A DNA stretch of 64,000 nt from Bradyrhizobium sp. CB82 (GCF_029714405.1 NZ_CP121650.1:3973001-4037000); one strand, 5' to 3'. Shown: positions 9,528 through 18,764, counted from the first letter of the stretch. Numbers and translations are program-made. Notes: generated by a model from the letters alone, not told the origin.

Positions 9528-10295
9528 GTGGAGGCCGACTTGCCGTCGACGCCCGCCAGCCACGTTTCCCTGGCGGAACCCATCCATCTGCCGCCGCCGT
9601 TCACACTCGTCCGGTTGCGCGAGAGCGGAGATGCCTTTGCCCACGCTTGCCGCATTGCACCCGAGAGGGGTGCCGGCACGCTGGCCTATGTCGGGCGGTT
9701 CGATCTCGCCGAATTCGCCGTGGTGCTCGAGCCGGGCGAAGCCTTGAGCACGGCTAGGCGCGCCTTCTACGCCGGCATGGTCGCGCTCACCGACGCTCTT
9801 CGTGCCTATGCGCCGCCGAGCAAGACGGTTGCGATCGACTGGCCAGATGCGGTCCGGATTGACGGCGGCCTTGTCGGCGGCGGGCGGATGGGATGGCCAT
9901 CGTCCGCGCGCGAGCACAAGCCGCCGGCATGGCTCGTGTTCGGTGCCATGATCCGGACCGTCACAATGACCGAGCAGGGGGCCGGTGTTCACCCGCTGGC
10001 GTCCGCGCTGGATGAGGAGGGGTTTGGCGAGGCGGGCGCAGCGCAAGTAACGGAAAGCTTTGCGCGGCACCTTATGCGGGCGATCGACAGTTGGCAGGTT
10101 GATGGCTTTGACGGCATCGCGCGCGATTATCTCAGTCGCTTGGCCCGCGAACGGGAAACCATTCTGCGGATCGACGATTGCGGCGATCTCCTCACGCGCC
10201 GCATCAACACTGATCGGGCTGGGCGGAGTGAGCTCGCTAAGGCGCTCGCCACGCCATCCTGGCTTGATCCGAAGCTTGGAGGGCCGCGCTTGTGA
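9528..10295 (+). CDS. biotin/lipoate protein ligase-family protein (DUF4444 type)
   Basis: 255 residues from GTG 9528, preceded by AAGGA. The sequence has the outline of the biotin/lipoate ligase fold: TVAIDWPDAVRIDGGLVGGGR resembles the nucleotide and acyl-binding core (Trp-Pro-Asp then a Gly-rich turn), and the tail fits the DUF4444 extension. It starts a chain of genes with 4-nt overlaps (GTGA at 10292). In this genus the gene accompanies formate dehydrogenase, so its substrate may be a protein of that locus rather than a normal lipoyl or biotinyl domain; this is inference. Confidence 0.78.
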   Translation: MEADLPSTPASHVSLAEPIHLPPPFTLVRLRESGDAFAHACRIAPERGAGTLAYVGRFDLAEFAVVLEPGEALSTARRAFYAGMVALTDALRAYAPPSKTVAIDWPDAVRIDGGLVGGGRMGWPSSAREHKPPAWLVFGAMIRTVTMTEQGAGVHPLASALDEEGFGEAGAAQVTESFARHLMRAIDSWQVDGFDGIARDYLSRLARERETILRIDDCGDLLTRRINTDRAGRSELAKALATPSWLDPKLGGPRL

Positions 10296-10828
10296 AGCTG
10301 CTACGGACCATCGCGCTCGATCCCTCAGACACCTTCGTGTTCGACTTTGCCGCCGGATCAGGCGAGTGGGCCGTCTCCGGCGCCTTCCGCTTCTGCGATC
10401 AGGACCCTGCCAAGCTCAGGGGCAAGGCGCGCGCGGCCTTTCGCAGCGGCTTTCTCGGCGCGCAATCCTGGGGCTGGTCGACGCTAGCGCAGATCGTTCC
10501 GGCGACGGAGGATGATTGCCGGGCGCTGATCGAACTCCTTGCCAGGCAGCTCGTCGATCGCTTCGGCGCGCCGGATCTGGCAACCGCGCGGACGGCTGCG
10601 GAGGAGGAAGTCGCTTTTGTGCAATCGCTCTGCACCCATCCGATCAGCTCGCTCATTGCCGTCCACCGATCGGCGAGCGATGGCGAAGTCCGGGAGGCGT
10701 TCCGCAGGCTGCAACTGCGGAAAGCGCAGGGCCATGGCAAGGCATTCTCGTTCATGGAAATGGAGGATGATGTCGAGCCTGACCTTGATCTCCACCTTGC
10801 CGATATGGGCGAGGAGCGGCGGCGATGA
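10292..10828 (+). CDS. DUF6505-type protein
   Basis: 178 residues from GTG 10292, overlapping the upstream stop by 4 nt. The N-terminus MKLLRTIALDPSDTFVFDFAA and the following AVSGAFRF segment match a small family found only with this formate dehydrogenase accessory block; no catalytic motif is visible. Cytoplasmic by composition. Its function is unknown; translational coupling to both neighbours indicates a shared role. Confidence 0.75.
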   Translation: MKLLRTIALDPSDTFVFDFAAGSGEWAVSGAFRFCDQDPAKLRGKARAAFRSGFLGAQSWGWSTLAQIVPATEDDCRALIELLARQLVDRFGAPDLATARTAAEEEVAFVQSLCTHPISSLIAVHRSASDGEVREAFRRLQLRKAQGHGKAFSFMEMEDDVEPDLDLHLADMGEERRR

Positions 10829-11832
10829 AAGATTTCTGGATCGCGTGCGGTCACCATCTGCTCGATCGCGACGAGAGCGGCGGGCTTTGCGTCACCGACG
10901 AGTTCCTGAAAGCCTATTTTGCCCGTCCCGAGCTGATGCCGCCGGACGACGCATGCCCGGTCGAGCGGCGGTTGCATCGTGAGTTGCTCGCCGATCCGCG
11001 CCAGCCCGTCAGCGCAGGCGAGATCGCTGTGATCGCAGATGCGGACGCCCGAGAAAACTGGAACTTCGTGCTCGCCTTTCGCGATCTCCTCCTCCGGCAT
11101 TCGACACTTGAGGCTGCCTATCTCGCAACCGTCCATTCGCGGGCCAGCAACCTGCCGCCGCTGTTCGTCAATCAGCTCGTGCAGGTGATCCTGCGCAACG
11201 CTCTCGATGACTGCGACGACGCGTACGTGCTGCGCGCTGCGGAACTGTTCTTCCGTCCCCAGCGCATCCTGCCGCATGATCAGGCCCTGCTGCTGGGGGA
11301 TGAGGAGGTCGTCGGCGGACGCAACCCAGCTCCCGTGCTTTCGCTGATGTCGATGCTGGGAGCTGTGACCGACGCCCAGCTGGACGTATTGAGCGACGGA
11401 AATGCCGAGGAATATTGGCGGCGTAGCGACCATTTCGACATGGCTTTCGACCTCACCTCAGGCGGCCGCGGACCGGCTGCGCTGGCGCAGGCGATGGCGC
11501 GCTGGATCTCCCATCTGCTCGCGATCGACGTCGCGATCGAGCCGCTGCGGGAGCTGCATGAAGCGCGGCTCAGCTGGTATGTCGGGCTCGACGCCGACGC
11601 CACCAGTCTCGGCGACCGTCTCTGGCATGGCGAGCAGCTCGATGAACCCAGTGCCGGACGAGTGTTGTCGTTGTTTCGCCTGACGTTTGCCGACGCGAGC
11701 GCGGCCACCGAGGATATGCGGGGCGAGTCGATCTATTTGATCCTGGCGATGACGTCCGATCGGAAGCTCGGGATGAAGCCGCAGAATCTGTTGACGGGGC
11801 TGCCGATCAAGCGCCTGGAGATGGTGACGTGA
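10825..11832 (+). CDS. DUF6352-type protein
   Basis: 335 residues from ATG 10825, again with a 4-nt ATGA overlap with the upstream gene. It starts MKDFWIACGHHLLD and is mostly helical and acidic, without membrane segments or metal-binding clusters. The family has no known activity but is linked to the same formate dehydrogenase operons. The GTGA overlap at 11829 couples it to the DUF3305 gene. Confidence 0.75.
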   Translation: MKDFWIACGHHLLDRDESGGLCVTDEFLKAYFARPELMPPDDACPVERRLHRELLADPRQPVSAGEIAVIADADARENWNFVLAFRDLLLRHSTLEAAYLATVHSRASNLPPLFVNQLVQVILRNALDDCDDAYVLRAAELFFRPQRILPHDQALLLGDEEVVGGRNPAPVLSLMSMLGAVTDAQLDVLSDGNAEEYWRRSDHFDMAFDLTSGGRGPAALAQAMARWISHLLAIDVAIEPLRELHEARLSWYVGLDADATSLGDRLWHGEQLDEPSAGRVLSLFRLTFADASAATEDMRGESIYLILAMTSDRKLGMKPQNLLTGLPIKRLEMVT

Positions 11833-12344
11833 GCCCCGCCGCGCTCCCACTCCTGCGCATTCCCATCGGCATCGTCGTCGAGCGGCGCAAGGCGGACTCG
11901 CCTTGGACCGACTTCGTCTGGCGCGCTGTCGCCGTGCTGCCCGATGAGCCCGAGACAAAACCCTGGACGGTGCTCCGCGAAGAGGACAGCAAAACCCTGC
12001 TCTATGCCGGTAGCGCCACAGTCGATCTCTACACGTCCGAGACGGCGCGCTATCGTGACAATCTCGCCTCGGGCGCTCCGAGCATCTGGACCGTCTTGTC
12101 GCCGGCTGAAGGTGCGTGGCCTTATTCGCTGGCGGCTGCCACGGCCGATCCTGCGGAGGGCGAGGCGTTCACCGAGGCCGGCGCCAATCTCGTCGAGGCG
12201 GTGCCGATGCCCGAGGTGCTGCGCGAGGCGATTGAAAGTTTTGTTGCCGAGCACCACGTGGAACGGGAGTTCTTCAAGCGCAAGCGGCGCCAGGCCGATC
12301 CGGAGGCGCTGGCGCGCCGCCAACATCAAGGCGGACACGAATGA
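11829..12344 (+). CDS. DUF3305 protein
   Basis: 171 residues from GTG 11829. The N-terminal IPIGIVVERRKADSPW is the hallmark of DUF3305, followed by the conserved LYAGSATVDLYTSETA beta segment and a basic C-terminus. DUF3305 and DUF3306 genes occur side by side next to formate dehydrogenase in many proteobacteria and are thought to be maturation or assembly factors, with no demonstrated reaction. It overlaps the DUF3306 gene by 4 nt. Confidence 0.85.
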   Translation: MSPAALPLLRIPIGIVVERRKADSPWTDFVWRAVAVLPDEPETKPWTVLREEDSKTLLYAGSATVDLYTSETARYRDNLASGAPSIWTVLSPAEGAWPYSLAAATADPAEGEAFTEAGANLVEAVPMPEVLREAIESFVAEHHVEREFFKRKRRQADPEALARRQHQGGHE

Positions 12345-12952
12345 GCGAAGACAAGCTGGACGAGGACAAATTCCTGGCGCGCTGGTCTCGCCGCAAGCAG
12401 GCGGCGAAGGCGAATGCCGCGCCGCCGGCCACGGCAATTCACGAGGACGTGCAATCTGCACCGCCGCCGGCCACCAGCGACGACCAGGCCGAATTCGACC
12501 TATCGAGCCTGCCATCGATCGACACGATCACATCAGCAACCGACATCAAGGCATTCCTGCGCAGGGGGATTCCGCCGGAGCTGACACGTGCGGCGCTTCG
12601 TCGCGCCTGGAGCGCAGATCCTGCCATCCGAGAGTTCGTCGGACTTGCGGAGAACGCGTGGGACTTCAACGACCCGAACGCGATGCCGGGTTTTGGACCG
12701 CTTGACTGTTCCAACGAGCAACTGGCGGCACTCATTGACCGGATCGTTGGCGTCGTGCGCGAGGCGGCTCAAACGTTGCCGGAGAGATCGGTCGAACCCG
12801 AGGATTCTTCAGCCGAACCCGTTGCCAATGCGGCCGAGCCTGCTGTGATTGAGTCCGCTCCTGTTGCAGCGCAACCGGCGGTGACCGAGGAGAGGGAGCA
12901 TGAAGCCGCGCCCGTGCGGCGTCGCACGCATGGCGGTGCGCTGCCAATCTAG
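12341..12952 (+). CDS. DUF3306 protein
   Basis: 203 residues from ATG 12341. It has the family signature FLARWSRRKQ near residue 10, the core SLPSIDTITSATDIKAFLRR, and DPAIREFVGLAENAWDFN. The last ~60 residues are low-complexity Ala/Glu/Val. It closes the run of five overlapping accessory genes; the next gene is 147 bp away and starts the regulator-chaperone and formate dehydrogenase genes. Confidence 0.87.
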   Translation: MSEDKLDEDKFLARWSRRKQAAKANAAPPATAIHEDVQSAPPPATSDDQAEFDLSSLPSIDTITSATDIKAFLRRGIPPELTRAALRRAWSADPAIREFVGLAENAWDFNDPNAMPGFGPLDCSNEQLAALIDRIVGVVREAAQTLPERSVEPEDSSAEPVANAAEPAVIESAPVAAQPAVTEEREHEAAPVRRRTHGGALPI

Positions 12953-13099
12953 ATGCTCAGACCAAAGGCTATAGCGTCAGGCTATGGACAGGCGTTGACC
13001 ACCCGCGGAGCCAAGACTAGGATTCGCTAGTTCTTTGTAACAAAAGCAATAATCAGGCGGCCGGGGACTTTGCAGACGCGGACTTGATGGGAGGTCCAC

Positions 13100-13879
13100 G
13101 TGCGAGATGATGGTCTCGATCGCGCCATTGACGCCGCCGGCGGCGTGGCCAAGCTCGCGCGCAAAATCGGCATCAGCCAACCCTCCGTCTCGAACTGGAG
13201 CAAGGTTCCTGCACAACGGGTGATTGCGGTCGAAGCCGCTACCGGCGTCTCGCGCAATGACTTGCGGCCGGATCTATACAGCGAGCCGCTCGTGTCCGAA
13301 GAGCTGATTGATCCCGTCGACGCGGCGCGCTCGCGCGAATATTTGCTGCTGGCCACGCTCTTATCCGCGGCGCCGTCAGAAAAGCTGCTTGATCAACTGG
13401 CTGCGTTGACCGGCGACGCGACGCAGCTTGGGCGGGCGCATGCTGCACTGGCCGTGGCCGCTGCCGGGGCGGTCGCAGCGAAGGTCGAACGCGAATATTT
13501 CGATCTGTTCGTTGGTCTCGGCCGCGGCGAGCTCTTACCTTATGCCTCCTACTATCTGACCGGCTTTCTCAACGAGCGGCCGCTGTCGCGCCTGCGTGCC
13601 GACCTCACCGCGCTCGGAATCCAGCGTGTTGCGAACGGTTCGGAGCCGGAGGATCACGCGGCCATCCTTTGCGAGATCATGGCAGGTCTTGCCGGGGGCC
13701 GCTTCGAGGCGTCGTCCGAAGCGCAGCGCGCCTTTTTCGAGAAACACGTCGCGCCCTGGATGGGGCGGCTGTTCGCCGATATCGAGAGCGCGGAGAGCGC
13801 CAACTTCTATCGTGCGGTCGGCGCACTCGGTCGCGCCTTTGTCGAGATTGAGACCGAAGCATTCACATTCGCCAACTGA
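13100..13879 (+). CDS. Cro/YdaS-like HTH fused to TorD-family chaperone
   Basis: 259 residues from GTG 13100, with GGGAGG as ribosome binding site. Residues 1-60 form a Cro/YdaS-like helix-turn-helix (AGGVAKLARKIGISQPSVSNW, then VIAVEAATGVSRNDLRPDLY). Residues about 65-245 are a TorD/DmsD-type all-helical domain, including ELLPYASYYLTGFLNERPL. TorD proteins bind the Tat signal of molybdoenzymes and protect them until cofactor is inserted. Here the chaperone lies directly before two Tat-signal genes. The fusion suggests one protein that both helps mature formate dehydrogenase and controls its transcription. The domains are visible; the coupling is inference. Confidence 0.85.
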   Translation: MRDDGLDRAIDAAGGVAKLARKIGISQPSVSNWSKVPAQRVIAVEAATGVSRNDLRPDLYSEPLVSEELIDPVDAARSREYLLLATLLSAAPSEKLLDQLAALTGDATQLGRAHAALAVAAAGAVAAKVEREYFDLFVGLGRGELLPYASYYLTGFLNERPLSRLRADLTALGIQRVANGSEPEDHAAILCEIMAGLAGGRFEASSEAQRAFFEKHVAPWMGRLFADIESAESANFYRAVGALGRAFVEIETEAFTFAN

Positions 13880-13908
13880 CTTGCACGCGCAGGTCCAGGA
13901 GAGATGCG

Positions 13909-14127
13909 ATGAGTGAAGACAGGAAAACCTTAGTCGGGCGCCGCGGCTTCCTGCGCAAGGTGGGCGTCGGCACGGTGGGCGCCGGCGCGACGCTCGCGAC
14001 ACCGCTGGTCGGGTCCGCGCAGGCCGACAGCGAGACCAACGATGAGAAGCGCAAGGCACGCTACAAGGAATCCGATCACGTCAAGGCCTTTTACCGCGTC
14101 AATCGCTATCCGGCTAAGGGAGGCTGA
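13909..14127 (+). CDS. small Tat-signal protein of formate dehydrogenase operon
   Basis: 72 residues from ATG 13909, preceded by GGAGA. Residues 9-16 give a twin-arginine motif (VGRRGFLRKVG) followed by a Gly/Ala/Thr hydrophobic region; the mature part is ~35 polar residues ending YRVNRYPAKGG. Proteins of this kind sit immediately before the catalytic subunit in many formate dehydrogenase operons. It may be a small structural subunit or travel with the complex through Tat; no cofactor motif is present. Confidence 0.85.
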   Translation: MSEDRKTLVGRRGFLRKVGVGTVGAGATLATPLVGSAQADSETNDEKRKARYKESDHVKAFYRVNRYPAKGG

Positions 14128-14129
14128 CC

Positions 14130-17072
14130 GTGCTGATCAAGCGAACACACCAGCATTCCCTGCGCCACGGCTCGGTTGCCGTCTCCCTTGCAACTCAGGC
14201 CGGCGGCCTCGACCGCCGTAGTTTCCTGCGCAAATCCGGACTTGCGGGCGGCGCGCTCGCAGCACTTGGCACCCTGCCGCTCGGCAGCGTCCGCAAGGCG
14301 GAGGCGGCGATGGCCGGTCCGCTCACCGCGGGTGCAACCGTCCGCAAGAGCATTTGCACGCATTGTGCGGTCGGATGCACGGTGACGGCGGAAGTCTCGA
14401 ACGGGGTGTGGATCGGCCAGGAGCCGAGCTGGGATTCCCCGATCAACCGTGGCTCGCATTGCGCCAAGGGAGCCTCCGTGCGCGAGCTCGTGCACAGCGA
14501 GCGGCGGCTGCGCTACCCGATGAAGCTCGTGGACGGGCAGTGGACGCGGGTATCTTGGGAGACCGCGATCAACGAGATCGGCGACAAGCTTCAAGCTGTG
14601 CGTGAGAAGTCGGGCCCCGATTCCGTCTATTGGCTCGGCTCGGCCAAAATGACCAACGAAGGCGCCTATTTGTTCCGCAAGCTCGGTGCGTTCTGGGGAA
14701 CCAACAACACCGATCACCAGGCGCGCATCTGTCATTCAACCACCGTCACCGGCGTGGCCAACACCTGGGGCTACGGTGCTATGACCAACAGCTACAACGA
14801 CATACGCAATGCGAAGACGCAAGTCATCCTGGGCGGCAATCCGGCCGAGGCGCATCCGGTCTCGCTACAGCATCTGCTCGAGGGCAAGGAGCTGCAAAAG
14901 GCCAACCTCATCGTCATTGACCCGCGCCTGACGCGCACGGCTGCACACGCGACGGAATATGTGCGAATGCGGCCTGGCACCGACATCCCAGTGCTCTACG
15001 GCATGATGTGGCACATCCTCCAGAACGGCTGGGAGGACAAGGAATTCATCCGGCAGCGCGTCTACGGTTTCGACGACCTGAAGAAAGAGGTTGAGAAGTG
15101 GCCTCCGGAAGAAGTCGAGCGTGTGACAGGCATTCCCGGCGAGCAGCTCAAGCGCGTCGCCAAGATGTTTGCCACGGAGAAGCCGGCTACGCTGATCTGG
15201 GCCATGGGCCAGACCCAGAAGACCGTTGGTACCGCCAACGTTCGGGCGAGCTGCATCGCACTGCTGATGACCGGAAATGTCGGCGGTGCGGGCAAGGGCG
15301 CCAACATCTTCCGTGGCCACGACAACGTGCAGGGCGCGACTGATGTCGGGCTCGATATCGTCACGTTGCCGTTCTACTACGGCCTCGCCGAAGGCGCCTG
15401 GAAGCATTGGTCGCGGGTTTGGGAGGTCGACTACGAATTCCTGAAGTCGCGCTTCGATTCCAAGCAGATCATGGAAACCCCCGGCATCCCGCTGACGCGC
15501 TGGTTTGAGGCGGTGACGCTGCCGAAGGATCAGGTCGCGCAGAAGGACAATGTGAAGGCGGTGTTCGTGCAGGGACACGCCTCCAACAGCATCACCCGCA
15601 TTCCTGAATCCCTCAATGGCCTGAAGGCGCTTGAGTTGCTCGTGATCGCGGACCCGCATCCGACGACCTGGGCCTCGCTCGCGGTCGAAGCCGGACGCAA
15701 GGACGGCGTCTACATTCTTCCGGTTGCCACTCAATTCGAGTGCAAGGGATCGCGCGTGGCCTCAAACCGCTCGCTGCAATGGGGCGAGCAGATCGTGAAG
15801 CCGGTCTTCGAATCGAAGGACGATCTCGAGGTCATCTATCTGATGGCGAAGAAGCTCGGCTTCGCCGACCAAATGTTCAAGAAAATCAAGGTCGAGAACA
15901 ATCTTCCTGAAGCAGAGGATGTCCTACGCGAGATGAACCGCGGCAGCTGGTCGACCGGCTATTGCGGGCAATCGCCCGAGCGCCTCAAGGCTCACATGAA
16001 GAACCAGGCCAAGTTCGACATGCTGACCATGCGGGCGCCGAAGGACGATCCCGAGGTCGGCGGCGATTATTACGGTCTGCCGTGGCCGTGCTGGGGAGCA
16101 CCCGAGGTCAAGCATCCCGGCACGCCATTGCTGTACAATACCAATTTGCATGTGATGGACGGTGGCGGCACGTTCCGGCCACGCTTCGGTCTCGAGCGCG
16201 AGGAAAAGCTGCCGGACGGCACGACGCGGAAAGTGAGCCTGCTCGCGGATGGCTCATACTCGCTAGGGTCGGGAATCCAGGATGGCTACCCGGAATTTAC
16301 GCTGGCGGTTCTGAAGAAGCTCGGCTGGGACACCGAGCTCACCGAAGCTGAAGTGGCCGTGATCAACAAGATCAGTCCGGCCAATCCGGACACGGTGTCG
16401 TGGTCGCTCGACCTGTCGGGCGGCATCCAGCGCGTCGCGCTGGCGCATGGCTGCGTTCCCTATGGCAACGGCAAGGCGCGCATGAATGCGTTCGGCTTGC
16501 CCGATCCGATTCCGGTTCACCGCGAGCCAATCTACACGCCGCGCGTCGACCTCGTTGCCAAATATCCGACGCTGCCGGACGCCAAGCAGTTCCGCATGCC
16601 CAATATCGGTTTCTCCGTGCAGAAGGCGGCGGTGGAAAAGGGTATCGCCAAGCAATTTCCGCTCATCCTGTCGTCCGGCCGTCTGGTCGAATATGAGGGC
16701 GGCGGCGAGGAGACACGCACCAACCCGTGGCTCGCCGAATTGCAGCAGGACATGTTCATCGAGATCAATCCTGGCGATGCCGCCGATCGCGGCATCAAGG
16801 ACGGCGGCTGGGTTTGGGTCACCGGCGCTGAGAACAATTCCAGGGCGCGAATGAAGGCGCTCGTCACCGAGCGGGTCGGCAAGGGCGTGGCCTGGATGCC
16901 TTTCCACTTCGGCGGTTGGTTCGCGGGCAAGGATCTGCGCAGCAACTACCCGAAGGGCACCGACCCGATTGTGCTCGGCGAAAGCGCCAACACGATCACC
17001 ACCTACGGCTACGATCCCGCGACGGGCATGCAGGAGCCCAAGGTCACTCTCTGCCAGATCGCGGCGGCATAA
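14130..17072 (+). CDS. formate dehydrogenase, molybdopterin catalytic (alpha) subunit
   Basis: 980 residues from GTG 14130, 2 bp after the previous stop. It oxidises formate to CO2 with a bis-MGD molybdenum or tungsten cofactor, in the periplasm after Tat export. The twin-arginine motif is DRRSFLRKSG (28-37). A 4Fe-4S cluster is bound by Cys76, Cys79, Cys83 and Cys111 (CTHCAVGC...CAKGA). The active-site ligand is Cys201 in ARICHST, where enterobacterial enzymes have selenocysteine, so no selenium machinery is needed. The C-terminal dinucleotide-binding domain is complete. The order with beta and gamma subunits is that of membrane-bound respiratory formate dehydrogenases. Confidence 0.96.
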   Translation: MLIKRTHQHSLRHGSVAVSLATQAGGLDRRSFLRKSGLAGGALAALGTLPLGSVRKAEAAMAGPLTAGATVRKSICTHCAVGCTVTAEVSNGVWIGQEPSWDSPINRGSHCAKGASVRELVHSERRLRYPMKLVDGQWTRVSWETAINEIGDKLQAVREKSGPDSVYWLGSAKMTNEGAYLFRKLGAFWGTNNTDHQARICHSTTVTGVANTWGYGAMTNSYNDIRNAKTQVILGGNPAEAHPVSLQHLLEGKELQKANLIVIDPRLTRTAAHATEYVRMRPGTDIPVLYGMMWHILQNGWEDKEFIRQRVYGFDDLKKEVEKWPPEEVERVTGIPGEQLKRVAKMFATEKPATLIWAMGQTQKTVGTANVRASCIALLMTGNVGGAGKGANIFRGHDNVQGATDVGLDIVTLPFYYGLAEGAWKHWSRVWEVDYEFLKSRFDSKQIMETPGIPLTRWFEAVTLPKDQVAQKDNVKAVFVQGHASNSITRIPESLNGLKALELLVIADPHPTTWASLAVEAGRKDGVYILPVATQFECKGSRVASNRSLQWGEQIVKPVFESKDDLEVIYLMAKKLGFADQMFKKIKVENNLPEAEDVLREMNRGSWSTGYCGQSPERLKAHMKNQAKFDMLTMRAPKDDPEVGGDYYGLPWPCWGAPEVKHPGTPLLYNTNLHVMDGGGTFRPRFGLEREEKLPDGTTRKVSLLADGSYSLGSGIQDGYPEFTLAVLKKLGWDTELTEAEVAVINKISPANPDTVSWSLDLSGGIQRVALAHGCVPYGNGKARMNAFGLPDPIPVHREPIYTPRVDLVAKYPTLPDAKQFRMPNIGFSVQKAAVEKGIAKQFPLILSSGRLVEYEGGGEETRTNPWLAELQQDMFIEINPGDAADRGIKDGGWVWVTGAENNSRARMKALVTERVGKGVAWMPFHFGGWFAGKDLRSNYPKGTDPIVLGESANTITTYGYDPATGMQEPKVTLCQIAAA

Positions 17073-17084
17073 GGAGCAACGGCC

Positions 17085-17681
17085 ATGGCACGTATGAAAT
17101 TTCTCTGCGACGCCGACCGTTGCATCGAATGCAATGCCTGCGTCACCGCTTGCAAGAACGAGCACGAGGTGCCCTGGGGCATCAACCGACGCCGTGTCGT
17201 CACCATCAATGACGGCAAACCTGGCGAACGATCGGTCTCGATGGCCTGCATGCACTGCACCGATGCCCCCTGTGCGGCGGTCTGCCCGGTGAACTGCTTC
17301 TACACCACCGCCGATGGCGTGGTGCTGCACTCCAAGGACCTCTGCATCGGCTGCGGTTATTGCTTCTACGCCTGTCCGTTCGGCGCGCCGCAATATCCCA
17401 AGGTCGGCAACTTCGGCTCGCGCGGCAAGATGGACAAATGCACCTATTGCGCCGGAGGCCCCGAGGCCGACGGCAGCAAGGAGGAGTACGAGAAGTACGG
17501 CGCCAACCGGCTCGCCGAAGGCAAGCTGCCGCTGTGTGCCGAGATGTGCTCCACGAAATCGCTGCTCGCCGGCGATGGCGAGATCATAGCGCAGATCTAC
17601 AAGGAGCGCGTGATGAAGCGCGGCTACGGATCGGGCGCATGGGGCTGGAAGACGGCCTATCGTGAGACGATCGAGTCCTGA
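17085..17681 (+). CDS. formate dehydrogenase iron-sulfur (beta) subunit
   Basis: 198 residues from ATG 17085, with AGGAGC upstream. Four 4Fe-4S clusters are indicated: CIECNACVTACKNE, CMHCTDAPCAAVCPVNC, CIGCGYCFYACPFG and the split CTYC...CAEMC. It passes electrons from the molybdenum subunit to the cytochrome b subunit. It is shorter than FdoH/FdnH (about 300) because it lacks their C-terminal membrane anchor, as is typical for this type. Confidence 0.95.
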   Translation: MARMKFLCDADRCIECNACVTACKNEHEVPWGINRRRVVTINDGKPGERSVSMACMHCTDAPCAAVCPVNCFYTTADGVVLHSKDLCIGCGYCFYACPFGAPQYPKVGNFGSRGKMDKCTYCAGGPEADGSKEEYEKYGANRLAEGKLPLCAEMCSTKSLLAGDGEIIAQIYKERVMKRGYGSGAWGWKTAYRETIES

Positions 17682-17724
17682 TGCGGGTCGCGAGCTAGGG
17701 CGGAGGAACATCCAGGAGGAGTTC

Positions 17725-18738
17725 ATGGCGTCATTTGGAAAGTTCATTCGGCCGGCCTTCGGCGCCTGGGCTCTGCTCCTGCTCGTCATGGCGGCGCCTG
17801 TCCCGGTGAGCGCCCAGCAGATCAATCCGACCGCGAGCTCGGTGAAGGAGCAGCAGCTGTTGCAGGAATTCGACCGCATCCAGGGCCGGGTCAGCATCCC
17901 GGACCAGCGGTCAAGCGTGCTCGTGCAGCCGCAGGGGCGCGAATGGCGCGAATTCCGCACCGTGATACTGCGCTGGATCGGCGGCGTTGCGATCATCGGC
18001 ATGCTCGCCGTGCTCGTGATCTTCTATCTCACGCGCGGCATGGTTCGTCTCGAAAGCGGCCGGTCGGGCCGCTCCATCGTGCGCTTCAACGCCTTTGAGC
18101 GTTTCGTGCATTGGATGACCGCCACCTGCTTCATCATTCTGGCGATCTCAGGCCTGAACGTCACTTTCGGGCGACCACTGCTCTTGCCGCTGATCGGTCT
18201 CGAAGGCTTCTCCGAATGGTCGCAATGGGCGAAGTATGCCCACAATTACCTGAGCTTCCCGTTCACCATCGGAGTCGTGCTGATCTTTCTGATGTGGATC
18301 GGCGGCAACATCCCGAACAAGGTGGACGTCGAGTGGATGAAACGAGGTGGCGGCATCGTCGGGCATGATCATCCGCCGGCCTATCGGTTCAACGCCGGCC
18401 AGAAGGCAATCTACTGGATCGTGGTGATAGGCGGCGGTCTGGTCGCCGCGAGCGGCTATGTCCTCATGTTCCCGTTCTACACCACGGGGATTGAGGGCAT
18501 GCAGATGGCTCAGATCGTTCACGCCGTCATTGCCGTTCTGTTTATCGCCGCGATGCTGGCGCACATCTATATCGGCACCCTCGGCATGGAAGGTGCCTTC
18601 GAGGCGATGGGATCGGGCGAGGTAGACGTCAATTGGGCACGCGAGCATCACAGCCTGTGGGCGGACGAGGAACTGGCGCGCACGGGTCCGAACGGCAGTC
18701 AAAGACAGCCGCGCCACGCAGCCTCCGCGGCGGAGTAG
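17725..18738 (+). CDS. formate dehydrogenase cytochrome b (gamma) subunit
   Basis: 337 residues. ATG 17725 is chosen because AGGAGGA lies just before it and the protein then opens with a signal peptide ending VSAQQ; an upstream GTG at 17662 would overlap the beta gene. A first membrane helix (about 86-106) is followed by the cytochrome b561-type domain with four helices; histidines in FERFVHWMTA, YAHNYLSF and AQIVHAVIA are likely haem ligands. It hands electrons to the quinone pool. The C-terminus is a short cytoplasmic tail. Confidence 0.93.
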   Translation: MASFGKFIRPAFGAWALLLLVMAAPVPVSAQQINPTASSVKEQQLLQEFDRIQGRVSIPDQRSSVLVQPQGREWREFRTVILRWIGGVAIIGMLAVLVIFYLTRGMVRLESGRSGRSIVRFNAFERFVHWMTATCFIILAISGLNVTFGRPLLLPLIGLEGFSEWSQWAKYAHNYLSFPFTIGVVLIFLMWIGGNIPNKVDVEWMKRGGGIVGHDHPPAYRFNAGQKAIYWIVVIGGGLVAASGYVLMFPFYTTGIEGMQMAQIVHAVIAVLFIAAMLAHIYIGTLGMEGAFEAMGSGEVDVNWAREHHSLWADEELARTGPNGSQRQPRHAASAAE

Positions 18739-18764
18739 CAGCAGAGAGCGGCCTTTGCCGATCC

